Shown piece by piece: positions 8,464 through 16,334 of a stretch of DNA of 64,000 nucleotides; positions within the stretch are counted from its first letter, which is position 1, and every line of letters starts with the position of its first letter. The position numbers and the translations under genes were made by a program. A model generated the notes under the pieces. It did not search any database. It was given only the letters and a program-made list of their open reading frames with translations, and was not told where the DNA came from. The DNA comes from Chitinophagaceae bacterium (GTDB lineage Bacteria; Bacteroidota; Bacteroidia; Chitinophagales; Chitinophagaceae): the NCBI GenBank assembly GCA_019638615.1, contig JAHBTL010000003.1:124001-188000 (forward strand). Direction: 5' to 3'.

Positions 8464-11080
8464 GGTAAGAAAATATTGGTTTGTATTGGTTATTGCTTTG
8501 CTCGGTTGTTGTACGTTACAGGCAAGGCATATAACCGGCGGTGAGTTATCGTATATATATACCGGGTCTTCGGGCAATACTCACAGTTATCAGATCACAC
8601 TCAGACTATACCGCGACTGCTTTTCAACCGGCGCCCAGCTTGATCCTGCAGCAATGATCTCCATTTTTACAAAAAATGCTTCCGGCGCGTCTTCAAATGT
8701 CGAAAACTTTACCATTAATATGACTCGCCGGGAAACCCTGCGTTTGGAGGCTCCCGGAAAGTGCATTGATAATCCACCTGCAGTTTGTTATGAAGTAGGT
8801 GTGTATATTTTCACAGCCAACCTGCCTGCTACTCCCTATGGTTACACAATTACTTATCAACGATGTTGCCGTATAGAGAACATGTCGAATGTAAGTGCGT
8901 CGGGGCAAACAGGAGCTACTTATACGGCTGATATTCCTGGTAACATTGTTCTGGATGATGCTCCCAAAAACAGCAGTGCCGTTTATTCAACCAGGGATAC
9001 GGTGATCGTTTGTGAGGACAATTTTTTTATGTATGATTTCGGGGCTTTTGACAAAGACGGCGATTCGCTTTCTTATAATTTTGCCGCAGCGTATGTTGGA
9101 GGTTCTCCCGGAAACCCGCAGCCCGTTCCTGCCGGCCCTCCGTATACATCAGTGCCTTATTCATTCGGTTTTGGCGCTATGTCTCCTATGGGTGCCAATG
9201 TTACCATTGACAGAAAAACCGGGATGGTTTCAGGGGTAGCGCCTTCCGGTGGGATATATGTTGTTACAGTAGCCGTAAGCGAATACCGGAAAGGCATGCT
9301 CATTAATGTGCATCGTAAAGACATTCAGATCAAGGTGGCTTCCTGCTCAATCGCCGCCGCATCGCTGCCGCCTGAATATGTAAGCTGCGACAGCTTTACC
9401 GTGAATTTTCAGAACAGGAGCAGCAGTTCGCTGATCAGGACTTATTACTGGGATTTTGGAGTGGAAGGAAGAAACGATGATACGTCTACTGTGGCGCGTC
9501 CTTCATTTACGTTCCCCGATACGGGTGTTTACAGGGTGACGCTGGTTACTAACAGGGGAGAGGAGTGTTCAGATACGGCCCTTTCAATAGTTAAGGTATA
9601 CCCCGGGTTCTTCCCCGGATTTGTTTACAGCGAAGGATGCAAAGATGTACCGATCTTTTTTACTGATACTACCAAAACCCGTTATGGCTTTGTGGATACC
9701 TGGAGCTGGGATTTTGGCGATGGCATTTCTGTGAACGACACCTCTACCAGGCGGAACGCTCCTTATACGTATACATCTGCCGGTACCTATACCGTTGCGC
9801 TTACCGTAAGCAATAGCAAAGGCTGCAAAAGTACGGTTACTAATCAACTGGTGGTTCGGGACAAGCCTTTGTTGAGCGTTCCGCATGATACTTTAATGTG
9901 CGATGTGGATACAATATCGTTGGTGGCAAGCGGTCCGCTGGGAACCTATACCTGGTCGCCGGGTTATAATATCAGCGCATTGAGCGGCCCGGTAGTACAA
10001 ATAAGTCCGGATATTACTACTACGTATTCCGTAAGCCTTACCACAGTGCCGGGCTGCACATCCACAGATACTGTGCGGGTAAACGTGGTCAGTTTTGTAA
10101 CGCTCGATGCCGGTCCCGACTTTACCATGTGTCTTACCGATTCGGTTCAATTAAATCCCTTCAGTAACGGACTGAGATACTCCTGGGATCCGGTTTCCAC
10201 GTTAGACGATCCTTTTGTAAAACAACCCGTAGCTACGCCGGCGGACGCATTTACTACCTATACCGTTACGTCCTATATAGGAAAGTGCTTTGCCAGGGAT
10301 AATATCCGCATCCGGGCGGTGCCTTACCCTGATGCAAGGGTTTCAGGTGATACAGTAATTTGTTACGGTGAAAAGGTGCAGTTGTTCGCCGATGGGGGCG
10401 CCTATTACAGATGGTCTCCCGTAACCGGCATCAATAATTACACCGTTCCTGATCCGGTTGTTTCCCCCGGGGTAACAACAATATACACAGTGAGTGTTAC
10501 CGATACGCTGGGTTGCCCGAAACCTACGAACAGGGAGATTGAGGTAAGGGTGATTCCACCTGTACCAGCCTTTGCAGGAAATGATACAGTAGCTGTATTG
10601 GATCAGCCATTGCAATTGCAGGCCACCGGGGCTGAATTTTATAAATGGTCGCCGGGTTCATTTCTAAGCAATACTGATATAGCGGATCCTATTGCCACTT
10701 TTGTTTCGGATGTGGCAGACAATGTTACTTATTCTGTAAAAGTGAGCACCCCTGAAGGATGTTTTGCATACGATACAGTGTCGATAAGAATTTTCAGAAC
10801 CGCGCCTGATATATTTGTAGCTACTGCCTTTACACCCAATAATGACGGGCTGAATGATTATTTCCGGGCAATGCCGGTAGGCATTCAACAGTTTGATTAC
10901 CTGAAAATTTACAATCGCTGGGGCCAACTCATGTTCTCCACTTCAGATTCTGAAGAAGGCTGGGATGGAAAATACAAAGGAGTAGAACAGGCAAGCGATA
11001 CATTTGTATGGACTGTAAAAGGTACTGATTATCTTGGTCGGACTATTCTTAAAAAAGGCACGATGGTGTTGATACGTTGA
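8456..11080 (+). CDS. PKD-domain protein with C-terminal CHU_C (gliding/T9SS type B) sorting domain
   Basis: The 874-residue exported protein has a signal peptide (residues 6-23, then ARHITGGELSY, a start typical of large T9SS cargo). Immunoglobulin-like modules follow. PKD-type repeats are seen around residues 300-385 (YYWDFG) and 385-470 (SWDFGDG), then several similar beta modules (TYTWSPGYN, YRWSPVTG, YKWSPGS). The last roughly 90 residues form a gliding-motility-associated C-terminal domain: AFTPNNDGLNDYF, IYNRWGQLMF, WDGKYKG, YVWTVKG-like and the closing KGTMVLIR. Such domains direct export by the type IX system and attachment at the cell surface. The role is probably structural or adhesive. 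A repeat array begins one base after the stop codon. Confidence 0.92.
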   Translation: MPEVRKYWFVLVIALLGCCTLQARHITGGELSYIYTGSSGNTHSYQITLRLYRDCFSTGAQLDPAAMISIFTKNASGASSNVENFTINMTRRETLRLEAPGKCIDNPPAVCYEVGVYIFTANLPATPYGYTITYQRCCRIENMSNVSASGQTGATYTADIPGNIVLDDAPKNSSAVYSTRDTVIVCEDNFFMYDFGAFDKDGDSLSYNFAAAYVGGSPGNPQPVPAGPPYTSVPYSFGFGAMSPMGANVTIDRKTGMVSGVAPSGGIYVVTVAVSEYRKGMLINVHRKDIQIKVASCSIAAASLPPEYVSCDSFTVNFQNRSSSSLIRTYYWDFGVEGRNDDTSTVARPSFTFPDTGVYRVTLVTNRGEECSDTALSIVKVYPGFFPGFVYSEGCKDVPIFFTDTTKTRYGFVDTWSWDFGDGISVNDTSTRRNAPYTYTSAGTYTVALTVSNSKGCKSTVTNQLVVRDKPLLSVPHDTLMCDVDTISLVASGPLGTYTWSPGYNISALSGPVVQISPDITTTYSVSLTTVPGCTSTDTVRVNVVSFVTLDAGPDFTMCLTDSVQLNPFSNGLRYSWDPVSTLDDPFVKQPVATPADAFTTYTVTSYIGKCFARDNIRIRAVPYPDARVSGDTVICYGEKVQLFADGGAYYRWSPVTGINNYTVPDPVVSPGVTTIYTVSVTDTLGCPKPTNREIEVRVIPPVPAFAGNDTVAVLDQPLQLQATGAEFYKWSPGSFLSNTDIADPIATFVSDVADNVTYSVKVSTPEGCFAYDTVSIRIFRTAPDIFVATAFTPNNDGLNDYFRAMPVGIQQFDYLKIYNRWGQLMFSTSDSEEGWDGKYKGVEQASDTFVWTVKGTDYLGRTILKKGTMVLIR

Positions 11081-11081
11081 G

Positions 11082-11242
11082 GTAAGATAGTAAGACAGGT
11101 AAGATGGGTAAGACCGTAAGACAGGTAAGAGGGTAGAAGCACAAAAATCCTCTCGCATTCATCTCTTACAGTTTTGCAATCTTACGGTCTTGCAACCTTA
11201 CAATCTTACAATCTTACGGTTTACTTTCTTACAGTCTTGCAC
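11082..11242. repeat. Inverted intergenic array A4 with 8-9 bp period (GTAAGAY words)
   Basis: Six GTAAGAY words with 1-2 bp spacers occupy 11082-11130. The opposite arm at 11164-11242 is made of near-perfect octamers such as TCTTACAG, TCTTGCAA and TCTTACGG. The two arms are reverse complements of each other and flank a loop of about 33 bp. The array begins directly after the stop of the CHU_C protein. It is the only array here whose period is 8 rather than 7. Confidence 0.8.
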
Positions 11243-11347
11243 TCTCTCTTACATGTTTTCCATTTCTCCGCGTAACTTTACTGTGTTAATCTCACGTACC
11301 TGGGCAGCCAGTGCAGGACATTTTATAATTAGCATAACAGCAGTATC

Positions 11348-12106
11348 ATGAAAGGAATTGTATTTATAACAGGCGCCACTTCCGGTTTCGGCGAGGCTTG
11401 TGCCTGTAAGTTTGCCGCAAATGGTTATAGTGTAATGATTAATGGAAGAAGGAAAGAACGGTTGACCACTCTTAAACAAAGGATTGAAAACGAGTTCCAC
11501 GCAAAAGTATTGGCATTGCCTTTTGACGTGAGTAAACGAAGCGAGGTTTTTAACGCGATCAAAAACATCCCCAAAGAATGGCAGGCTATAGATATACTTA
11601 TAAACAATGCCGGGCTGGCGCTGGGGCGCGACCTGTTTGACGAGGCTGACCTGGATGAATGGGATACGATGATCGATACCAATGTAAAAGGATTGCTGTA
11701 TGTATCAAGGGCAGTGCTGCCATTTATGGTGGAGCGGCTGCAGGGCCATATTATCAACCTGGGATCTGTTGCGGGTAAAGAAGTATACGAACGCGGCAAT
11801 GTATATTGCGGAAGCAAATTTGCGGTAGACGCGATAAGCAAAAGCATGCGCATTGATTTATTGCGTCATTGTATAAAAGTAACCGCTATTCATCCCGGAG
11901 CTGCGGAAACCGAATTTTCACTGGTGCGCTTTAAAGGAGATGCTGCCAGGGCGTCGGAAGTATACAAGGGATTTAAACCGTTAAGCGCTGAGGATGTGGC
12001 AGATGTGATATATTACTGCGCTACGCTGCCGGCTCATGTTTGCATCAATGATCTTGTTTTAACACCTTTACAACAGGCAGACGCTATTTATTTTCATAAA
12101 AAATAA
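11348..12106 (+). CDS. Short-chain dehydrogenase/reductase, YdfG-like
   Basis: The 252-residue protein has every classical SDR landmark: the cofactor loop TGATSGFG at residues 8-15, NNAG at 86-89, catalytic Ser140, and YxxxK with Tyr153 and Lys157. NGRRKERL after the second strand suggests preference for NADP. The nearest well-known relatives are the YdfG / 3-hydroxy-acid (serine, malonic semialdehyde) dehydrogenases, for example through the HIINLGSVAGKEVYERGNVYCGSKFAV region. The exact substrate is inferred, not shown. It stands alone, after repeat array A4 and before a hairpin-bearing spacer. Confidence 0.88.
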   Translation: MKGIVFITGATSGFGEACACKFAANGYSVMINGRRKERLTTLKQRIENEFHAKVLALPFDVSKRSEVFNAIKNIPKEWQAIDILINNAGLALGRDLFDEADLDEWDTMIDTNVKGLLYVSRAVLPFMVERLQGHIINLGSVAGKEVYERGNVYCGSKFAVDAISKSMRIDLLRHCIKVTAIHPGAAETEFSLVRFKGDAARASEVYKGFKPLSAEDVADVIYYCATLPAHVCINDLVLTPLQQADAIYFHKK

Positions 12107-12137
12107 TTTCAGGCAGCCATTTTGCGTTGATAAAGGA

Positions 12138-12170
12138 CCGGCTATATGGTAATGTCAGTACCATATCCGG
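12138..12170 (+). promoter_or_regulatory. Strong inverted repeat upstream of a small secreted-protein gene
   Basis: CCGG-(CT)-ATATGGTA at 12138-12151 pairs with TACCATATCCGG at 12159-12170 around a 7-base loop, with a 2-base bulge. No T-run follows, so it does not look like a standard terminator of the SDR gene. It could be a weak terminator, an operator or a leader structure for the gene at 12206. Confidence 0.5.
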
Positions 12171-12205
12171 TAAAACAGTTCGTTCCCTGTTAAAACAAAA
12201 ATGCT

Positions 12206-12721
12206 ATGAAAAGTATCCTTTACCGGATCATACTGTGCAATGTATTCATATCCGCGGTATTGCATTCAAATGCCCAGGACGATAATACCATTCGGGTAAG
12301 TCCATGCGACGATCAATCCATTCAAAGGCTGGCAGATAGCCTGAAGCATTTATATGCCGGAGACGGTTTCCAGATATTGCGCGAAGCCGCTATGACCATG
12401 GAAAGTGAATATGAAATCCCCATTATTGTTCCAATGAGCAAAGGGACAGCCTACCAGTTCGTATTTATAGGTGATACCAAATCCACCGGTTATGAAGTAA
12501 AAATGTACGATTACCAGGAAAAGCAGGTAGTGACGCAAAAGAAAGAAGCGGGCAGGTCGGGCAGTAATATCATCAGCTATTCCTATACTGCCCGCATGTC
12601 GGAATATCATATGATAAAACCAGTGCAGTACAACAACCTTCAAAAGAAGAATCTTTGCGGCTATGTAATGCTGTTTAAGAAAACAGAGGCGATTGCAGGC
12701 ACCCACGCAGTTGCGCCGTAA
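12206..12721 (+). CDS. Small secreted protein of unknown function
   Basis: I do not recognise this 171-residue protein. It has a clear signal peptide (hydrophobic residues 5-20, cleavage probably near HSNAQ) and a mature part of about 148 residues. Two cysteines are visible, Cys33 in the mature N-terminus and one in KKNLCGYVM near the end. Alternating hydrophobic strands (IPIIVP, AYQFVFIGD, GYEVKMYDYQ, NLCGYVMLF) suggest a beta-rich periplasmic or surface protein. Spacing from neighbours suggests its own transcription unit, preceded by the inverted repeat at 12138. Coding status rests on the signal peptide and on an ATG start in an A-rich context. Confidence 0.65.
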   Translation: MKSILYRIILCNVFISAVLHSNAQDDNTIRVSPCDDQSIQRLADSLKHLYAGDGFQILREAAMTMESEYEIPIIVPMSKGTAYQFVFIGDTKSTGYEVKMYDYQEKQVVTQKKEAGRSGSNIISYSYTARMSEYHMIKPVQYNNLQKKNLCGYVMLFKKTEAIAGTHAVAP

Positions 12722-12921
12722 CGCTTACGGAGATGTTCCAGGTATTATTATCTTTAGGATGAGCAGATTGCAGTAATGTGTTCCCTGTTCGCGGCAACTA
12801 CTTCTCTGTTGCAATATGTGCTTAATTCAATACCATTGTTAGCGGCCCGGAGTTGTATCAAAATAAATGCAGGCGCTAAGAATGGTTTAAACGATTACCA
12901 GTTCCCATCAGGTATCCGAAT

Positions 12922-12954
12922 AAAAAAAGGCTGCCTCATACTTTTGAGACAGCC
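12922..12954 (-). terminator. Intrinsic terminator of the subtilase gene
   Basis: The arms GGCTGCCTCA (12929-12938) and TGAGACAGCC (12945-12954) pair with one mismatch. On the minus strand they are followed by seven T residues (complement of 12922-12928). It lies 50 bp past the stop of the minus-strand S8 peptidase gene. The rest of 12722-13003 shows nothing else I can support. Confidence 0.85.
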
Positions 12955-13003
12955 CAATGAAGGCATTTTTAATCAGCCCAGCAATCATATTAAAAACCGT
13001 GCA

Positions 13004-14695
13004 TTATCCCTTAGCCGATTTTTTCATTTTTGATTTAGGCAATGGCTTGGGCTCGGGGACCTTTTCGCCTGTTAATTTCTGTGCGTATTTTACAGCTTCG
13101 TAAGCGTTTATGATACCGCTCCATTTGCTCAAATCTGAGATGTTTACTTCTTCATCGGTACCCGGTTTTCTTACTTTGGTGTTATTCAATTGAGTGGCAG
13201 ACTTTTCAATCGCTTCTTTGACCTGCTGCACGCTCAGCTCGGGGAAGTATGACATCAGCATAGCTGCAACACCCGCTGCTACAGGGCTTGCCATGCTGGT
13301 ACCCTGCAGGTTGCCATACTTGTTGCCGCCAGGTAAAGTTGAATAGATCTTAACGCCAGGAGCAAAAACATCAACCCCGTTTTTTCCATAATTTGAAAAA
13401 GCGCCGATTACACCACCTGTGCCGGGATCGCCACTGGCGCCGATAGTGAGCCAGTGGCCGGCTTTGCTGGCCGTATCGTTGTCGTAATAGGGGTTGGGAA
13501 AGTTATCGTAGATGTCAATGTCTTTTGAATCATTGCCTGCCGCATGCACGAGCAATACGCCCTTTGATTCGGCATATTTCACTGCGTCATCCACCCAGTT
13601 CTTTTCCGGCGATACGCTTTTACCAAAGCTCATGTTCACTACTTTTGCACCATTGTCTACAGCGTAGCGGATGGCATTTGCAATATCTTTATCGTGTTCA
13701 TCGCCATCGGGTACCGCGCGAAGAGTCATAATTTTTACATTATCGGCCACACCATTGCCTCCAAGATCGTTGCTGCGCACAGCGCCGATGATGCCTGATA
13801 CGTGGGTTCCGTGCATAGGCGTACCCGCCATAACATCATTGTTGCCGTAATACCGGTCGTTAATATCGTCGTAATTATCTTTTACTACTTCTCCCCTGTA
13901 GTCTTCGGGTTCCTTCAATGCCGCTTCGGCCTTTGATTTTTCACCGCTGTAAAATTCACTGGTCATGTCCAGCAGCATTTTATTGGTTTTTTCCAATGCC
14001 TGGAAGCCCAGGAACAATGCCATCAGGGTACTTTTAGCCTTGCTTTCATCAGTGGAATTGGGTTTAAAGCGCTGCAACTCGTCACCATTGTATTCCTGTT
14101 TTTGCAGAGCTGTTTGCAAAATACTATCCGCCCAGGGCATTTTTTCCACGATGTTTTTAAGGAACATCACATTCAGCGACGCTTCTTTGGCATCGCCTTC
14201 TATCAACAGTTTTACTTTCTGGTAAAGCTGTATCTCTTTGAGCTGCTCGGGAGTGGCAGTAGAATCTGCCGGGATAGAGTCTCCGTATTTTTTCTTTAAC
14301 TTATAATATACCCTGGCTGCTTCGTAAGAATCTTTATTTACGTTGCGCCCGTCTTTTCCACCCAGGAAGTTCCAGCCGTATACATCATCCACATATCCAT
14401 TTTTGTCATCATCTATACCATTGCCCGGAATTTCCCCCGGATTTCTCCATAATACCGGTTTTAAATCTTCATGCAGGGTATCTACCCCCGAATCTATTAC
14501 AGCTACAATAACGGGCACGCTTTTCCTGCCCTTTAAGAGTTCGTTGTAGGCCTTTTCAACGCCAATTCCGTATACGCCATCTTTTTCATAGTTAAGCAGG
14601 TGCCAACCTTGTGGTACATCTTTTACTGCTGTTTGAGCCCAGCCAAAGGAATAAACAGATAAAGCGAGAAAAATAAGTAAGCTGGTTTTCTTCAT
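13004..14695 (-). CDS. Secreted S8 (subtilisin-like) serine peptidase
   Basis: The 563-residue protein has a signal peptide (residues 4-20, WAQ cleavage). The subtilase triad is intact: Asp68 in VIAVIDSGVD, His295 in HGTHVSG and Ser467 in GTSMASP, with oxyanion Asn388 in AAGND. Between Asp and His there are about 226 residues instead of the 30 or so of subtilisin: a helical, charged insert (about 115-285), seen in other Bacteroidota subtilases. There is no C-terminal sorting domain; the tail is lysine-rich (PKSKMKKSAKG). It is likely a periplasmic or exported protease. The upstream spacer (14696-14811) carries an AAACACTTAG box shared with the neighbouring OmpA-like locus. Confidence 0.93.
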   Translation of the reverse strand: MKKTSLLIFLALSVYSFGWAQTAVKDVPQGWHLLNYEKDGVYGIGVEKAYNELLKGRKSVPVIVAVIDSGVDTLHEDLKPVLWRNPGEIPGNGIDDDKNGYVDDVYGWNFLGGKDGRNVNKDSYEAARVYYKLKKKYGDSIPADSTATPEQLKEIQLYQKVKLLIEGDAKEASLNVMFLKNIVEKMPWADSILQTALQKQEYNGDELQRFKPNSTDESKAKSTLMALFLGFQALEKTNKMLLDMTSEFYSGEKSKAEAALKEPEDYRGEVVKDNYDDINDRYYGNNDVMAGTPMHGTHVSGIIGAVRSNDLGGNGVADNVKIMTLRAVPDGDEHDKDIANAIRYAVDNGAKVVNMSFGKSVSPEKNWVDDAVKYAESKGVLLVHAAGNDSKDIDIYDNFPNPYYDNDTASKAGHWLTIGASGDPGTGGVIGAFSNYGKNGVDVFAPGVKIYSTLPGGNKYGNLQGTSMASPVAAGVAAMLMSYFPELSVQQVKEAIEKSATQLNNTKVRKPGTDEEVNISDLSKWSGIINAYEAVKYAQKLTGEKVPEPKPLPKSKMKKSAKG

Positions 14696-14765
14696 GTTTG
14701 ATTTTTTTGAATAGCAAATTTGAATAAAATATTTTACTTATGGATACCGGTCAACACATTTTCGC

Positions 14766-14775
14766 AAACACTTAG
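14766..14775. promoter_or_regulatory. AAACACTTAG box, copy 1 (upstream of the subtilase)
   Basis: This box overlaps its own partial inverse (AACACTTAGTGTT), so it is nearly a dyad. It lies about 70 bp before the start codon of the minus-strand subtilase. Three further copies occur at 16001, 16024 and, inverted, 16201. Candidate operator; no regulator is known. Confidence 0.4.
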
Positions 14776-14811
14776 TGTTTGTTTCCCAATTGTTAAGGAT
14801 TAGACGATAAA

Positions 14812-14845
14812 AAAAATGTCAGGGTGTATTGCCCTGACATTTTAT
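14812..14845. terminator. Bidirectional intrinsic terminator after the OmpA-like gene
   Basis: ATGTCAGGG (14816-14824) pairs with CCCTGACAT (14832-14840). The stem is extended by flanking A and T runs, giving U-tracts in both directions. It lies just past the stop codon of the minus-strand gene at 14862. Confidence 0.88.
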
Positions 14846-14861
14846 TATAATATTAACGATT

Positions 14862-15941
14862 TTAGAATTTCAGCTGCATATAAACTTTATCCCGGTCTGC
14901 ATTCATATCGTTCCCTTTGTTTGAAACTACTACCTGTTTGGTATTCACTCCCAGATCTTTGAGATATGTTACAAGGTAATTGATGTTGGTATTGTCTTTC
15001 GCCGCACTTACTTCTACTTTTACTTCCTGCTGCCTGATCAATATATCAGCAAATTGCAGCACAATATTAAAATCTTCGGTTGTTAAAACTGTTCCGTTAA
15101 AGCCCAGGCTAACTTCGTTGCTGAAGCGTTTAATGTCTTTTTTCTCATTTCTTACCTCGCTGTTAACAACCGTAGCTGTTTCTTCAACTGCAGCCGGTTG
15201 AATCTCTTGCTGTACAGTCAAAGGACATCCGCTGTTTTCAATGGCACCTGCTTCTGCCGGGCACCTGTCTTCTTCATCGTTTACTCCGTCTCCGTCACCA
15301 TCGGGAACAGGACAACCCTCAAACCTTGCTACGCCTGCAATGCCCTGGCATTTATCTTCGTAATCATATATTCCGTCACCATCTGTATCCAACGAAGCCG
15401 GATCTTCAGCGATTGCCTGCTTATCTATACTTACTGTTTCAATAGTATAGGTAACTGTACTCTGATTGGCTTCTGTTTCATCCGCAATCGGTTCAGCTAC
15501 AGGTGCATTTTCGGGAACGGCTTCCGTTACAGCAATTGCCTCAGCATTTTCAATAACATCCTCTTCTTCAATAACATTCTCTCCTTCAATAATATTTTCC
15601 CCGGATAAAACTGTTTCAGGCTGAGCTGCATCAGGTTGAACTGTTGCAACTGTATGATTCACTGCTACCGGATTGATCTTTGCTAATTCATGATATGTTA
15701 TCGTATTTTCACTGGTGGTAGAAGCCGGAAGCGAATAGATGTGTTTGATTGAGCGCACTGTATTGTTTTCCCCTTCAGGTAATTCGGAAAACAATGCATT
15801 TGCCGGGCTGTGTTCTTTTGAGGTGTTTGTTTCAGAAGTCAAAGCCTGCCCCAGGCTGTATGCATCACTATCAACGAGTGACTGAGCGCTGTAGTCGTAG
15901 ATAATCAGTGCAGACAGAAGTATGGCATCTATCTTTCTCAT
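14862..15941 (-). CDS. TSP3-repeat envelope protein with a degenerate OmpA-like C-terminus
   Basis: The 359-residue protein has a weak signal-like N-terminus (residues 5-19). A long acidic low-complexity region follows (about 105-160) with repeated E-N-(I/V)-I-E units, then two thrombospondin type 3 calcium-binding repeats (DTDGDGIYDYEDKC near 185 and DGDGDGVNDEEDRC near 214). The C-terminal 85 residues follow the OmpA-domain pattern in outline (GTVLTTEDFNIVLQFADIL, KVEVSAAKDNTNINYLVTYL, DRDKVYMQLKF). However, they lack the peptidoglycan-binding TDN and NRRV motifs seen intact in the neighbour at 16335. It is probably a divergent relative of that neighbour. The spacer upstream has conspicuous repeated boxes. 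Confidence 0.65.
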   Translation of the reverse strand: MRKIDAILLSALIIYDYSAQSLVDSDAYSLGQALTSETNTSKEHSPANALFSELPEGENNTVRSIKHIYSLPASTTSENTITYHELAKINPVAVNHTVATVQPDAAQPETVLSGENIIEGENVIEEEDVIENAEAIAVTEAVPENAPVAEPIADETEANQSTVTYTIETVSIDKQAIAEDPASLDTDGDGIYDYEDKCQGIAGVARFEGCPVPDGDGDGVNDEEDRCPAEAGAIENSGCPLTVQQEIQPAAVEETATVVNSEVRNEKKDIKRFSNEVSLGFNGTVLTTEDFNIVLQFADILIRQQEVKVEVSAAKDNTNINYLVTYLKDLGVNTKQVVVSNKGNDMNADRDKVYMQLKF

Positions 15942-16281
15942 AAAATTCTCTTTTTAGTTTACAAAGGGCGGATAGAAGATTTACTATCCTAAAAACGCAT
16001 AAACACTTACTGATATTGTTGGGAAACACTTAGCTCGTTATTTCCCGCTAGGATATTGTAAACTGAAAACAGGATATTGTAACTGGAATGATTCAATTTT
16101 TTCACAGTGGTCATGGCACTGCCGGAAAAATTTTCATTATCAAAAGTGAAAGTAACAATTAGAAATTCACAGGAGTATTAATAACGTAAAAGTACATCGT
16201 CTAAGTGTTATTTGCAAGACGCATGACCGGATATTATCACATGATAAGGCAGCGCTTACCTTATATATTAATGGTATAAAT
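15942..16281. other. Long upstream region with repeated regulatory-looking boxes
   Basis: This spacer precedes the minus-strand OmpA-like gene and has no plausible gene. It contains AAACACTTAS boxes at 16001 and 16024, an inverted copy (CTAAGTGTTA) at 16201, and a 12-bp direct repeat AGGATATTGTAA at 16050 and 16071 spaced exactly 21 bp apart. A promoter could not be placed with confidence. Confidence 0.5.
16050..16082. promoter_or_regulatory. Direct repeat AGGATATTGTAA, 21-bp spacing
   Basis: Two identical 12-mers start at 16050 and 16071, two helical turns apart, so a dimeric regulator could contact both on one face of the DNA. Spacing of about 21-22 bp between direct repeats is typical of LytTR-type response regulators, which are frequent in Bacteroidota. 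The regulator assignment is inference. Confidence 0.45.
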
Positions 16282-16311
16282 AAAAGCTTCTCCCACTCAG
16301 GAGAAGCTTTT
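16282..16311. terminator. Bidirectional intrinsic terminator after the ompA-family gene
   Basis: A perfect 12-bp stem is formed by AAAAGCTTCTCC (16282-16293) and GGAGAAGCTTTT (16300-16311), with a 6-base loop. It lies 24 bp past the stop codon of the minus-strand gene at 16335. U-rich sequence follows on both strands. Confidence 0.9.
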
Positions 16312-16334
16312 ATATTTTCGGTTATCCAATACTG

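Noticed and set aside
12776-13033. 85-codon plus-strand frame
   Set aside because: It runs through the subtilase terminator and into the antisense of the subtilase gene.
15198-15608. Plus-strand 136-codon frame over the OmpA-like gene
   Set aside because: Antisense to acidic low-complexity and TSP3 sequence; the encoded protein is compositionally odd and has no start context.
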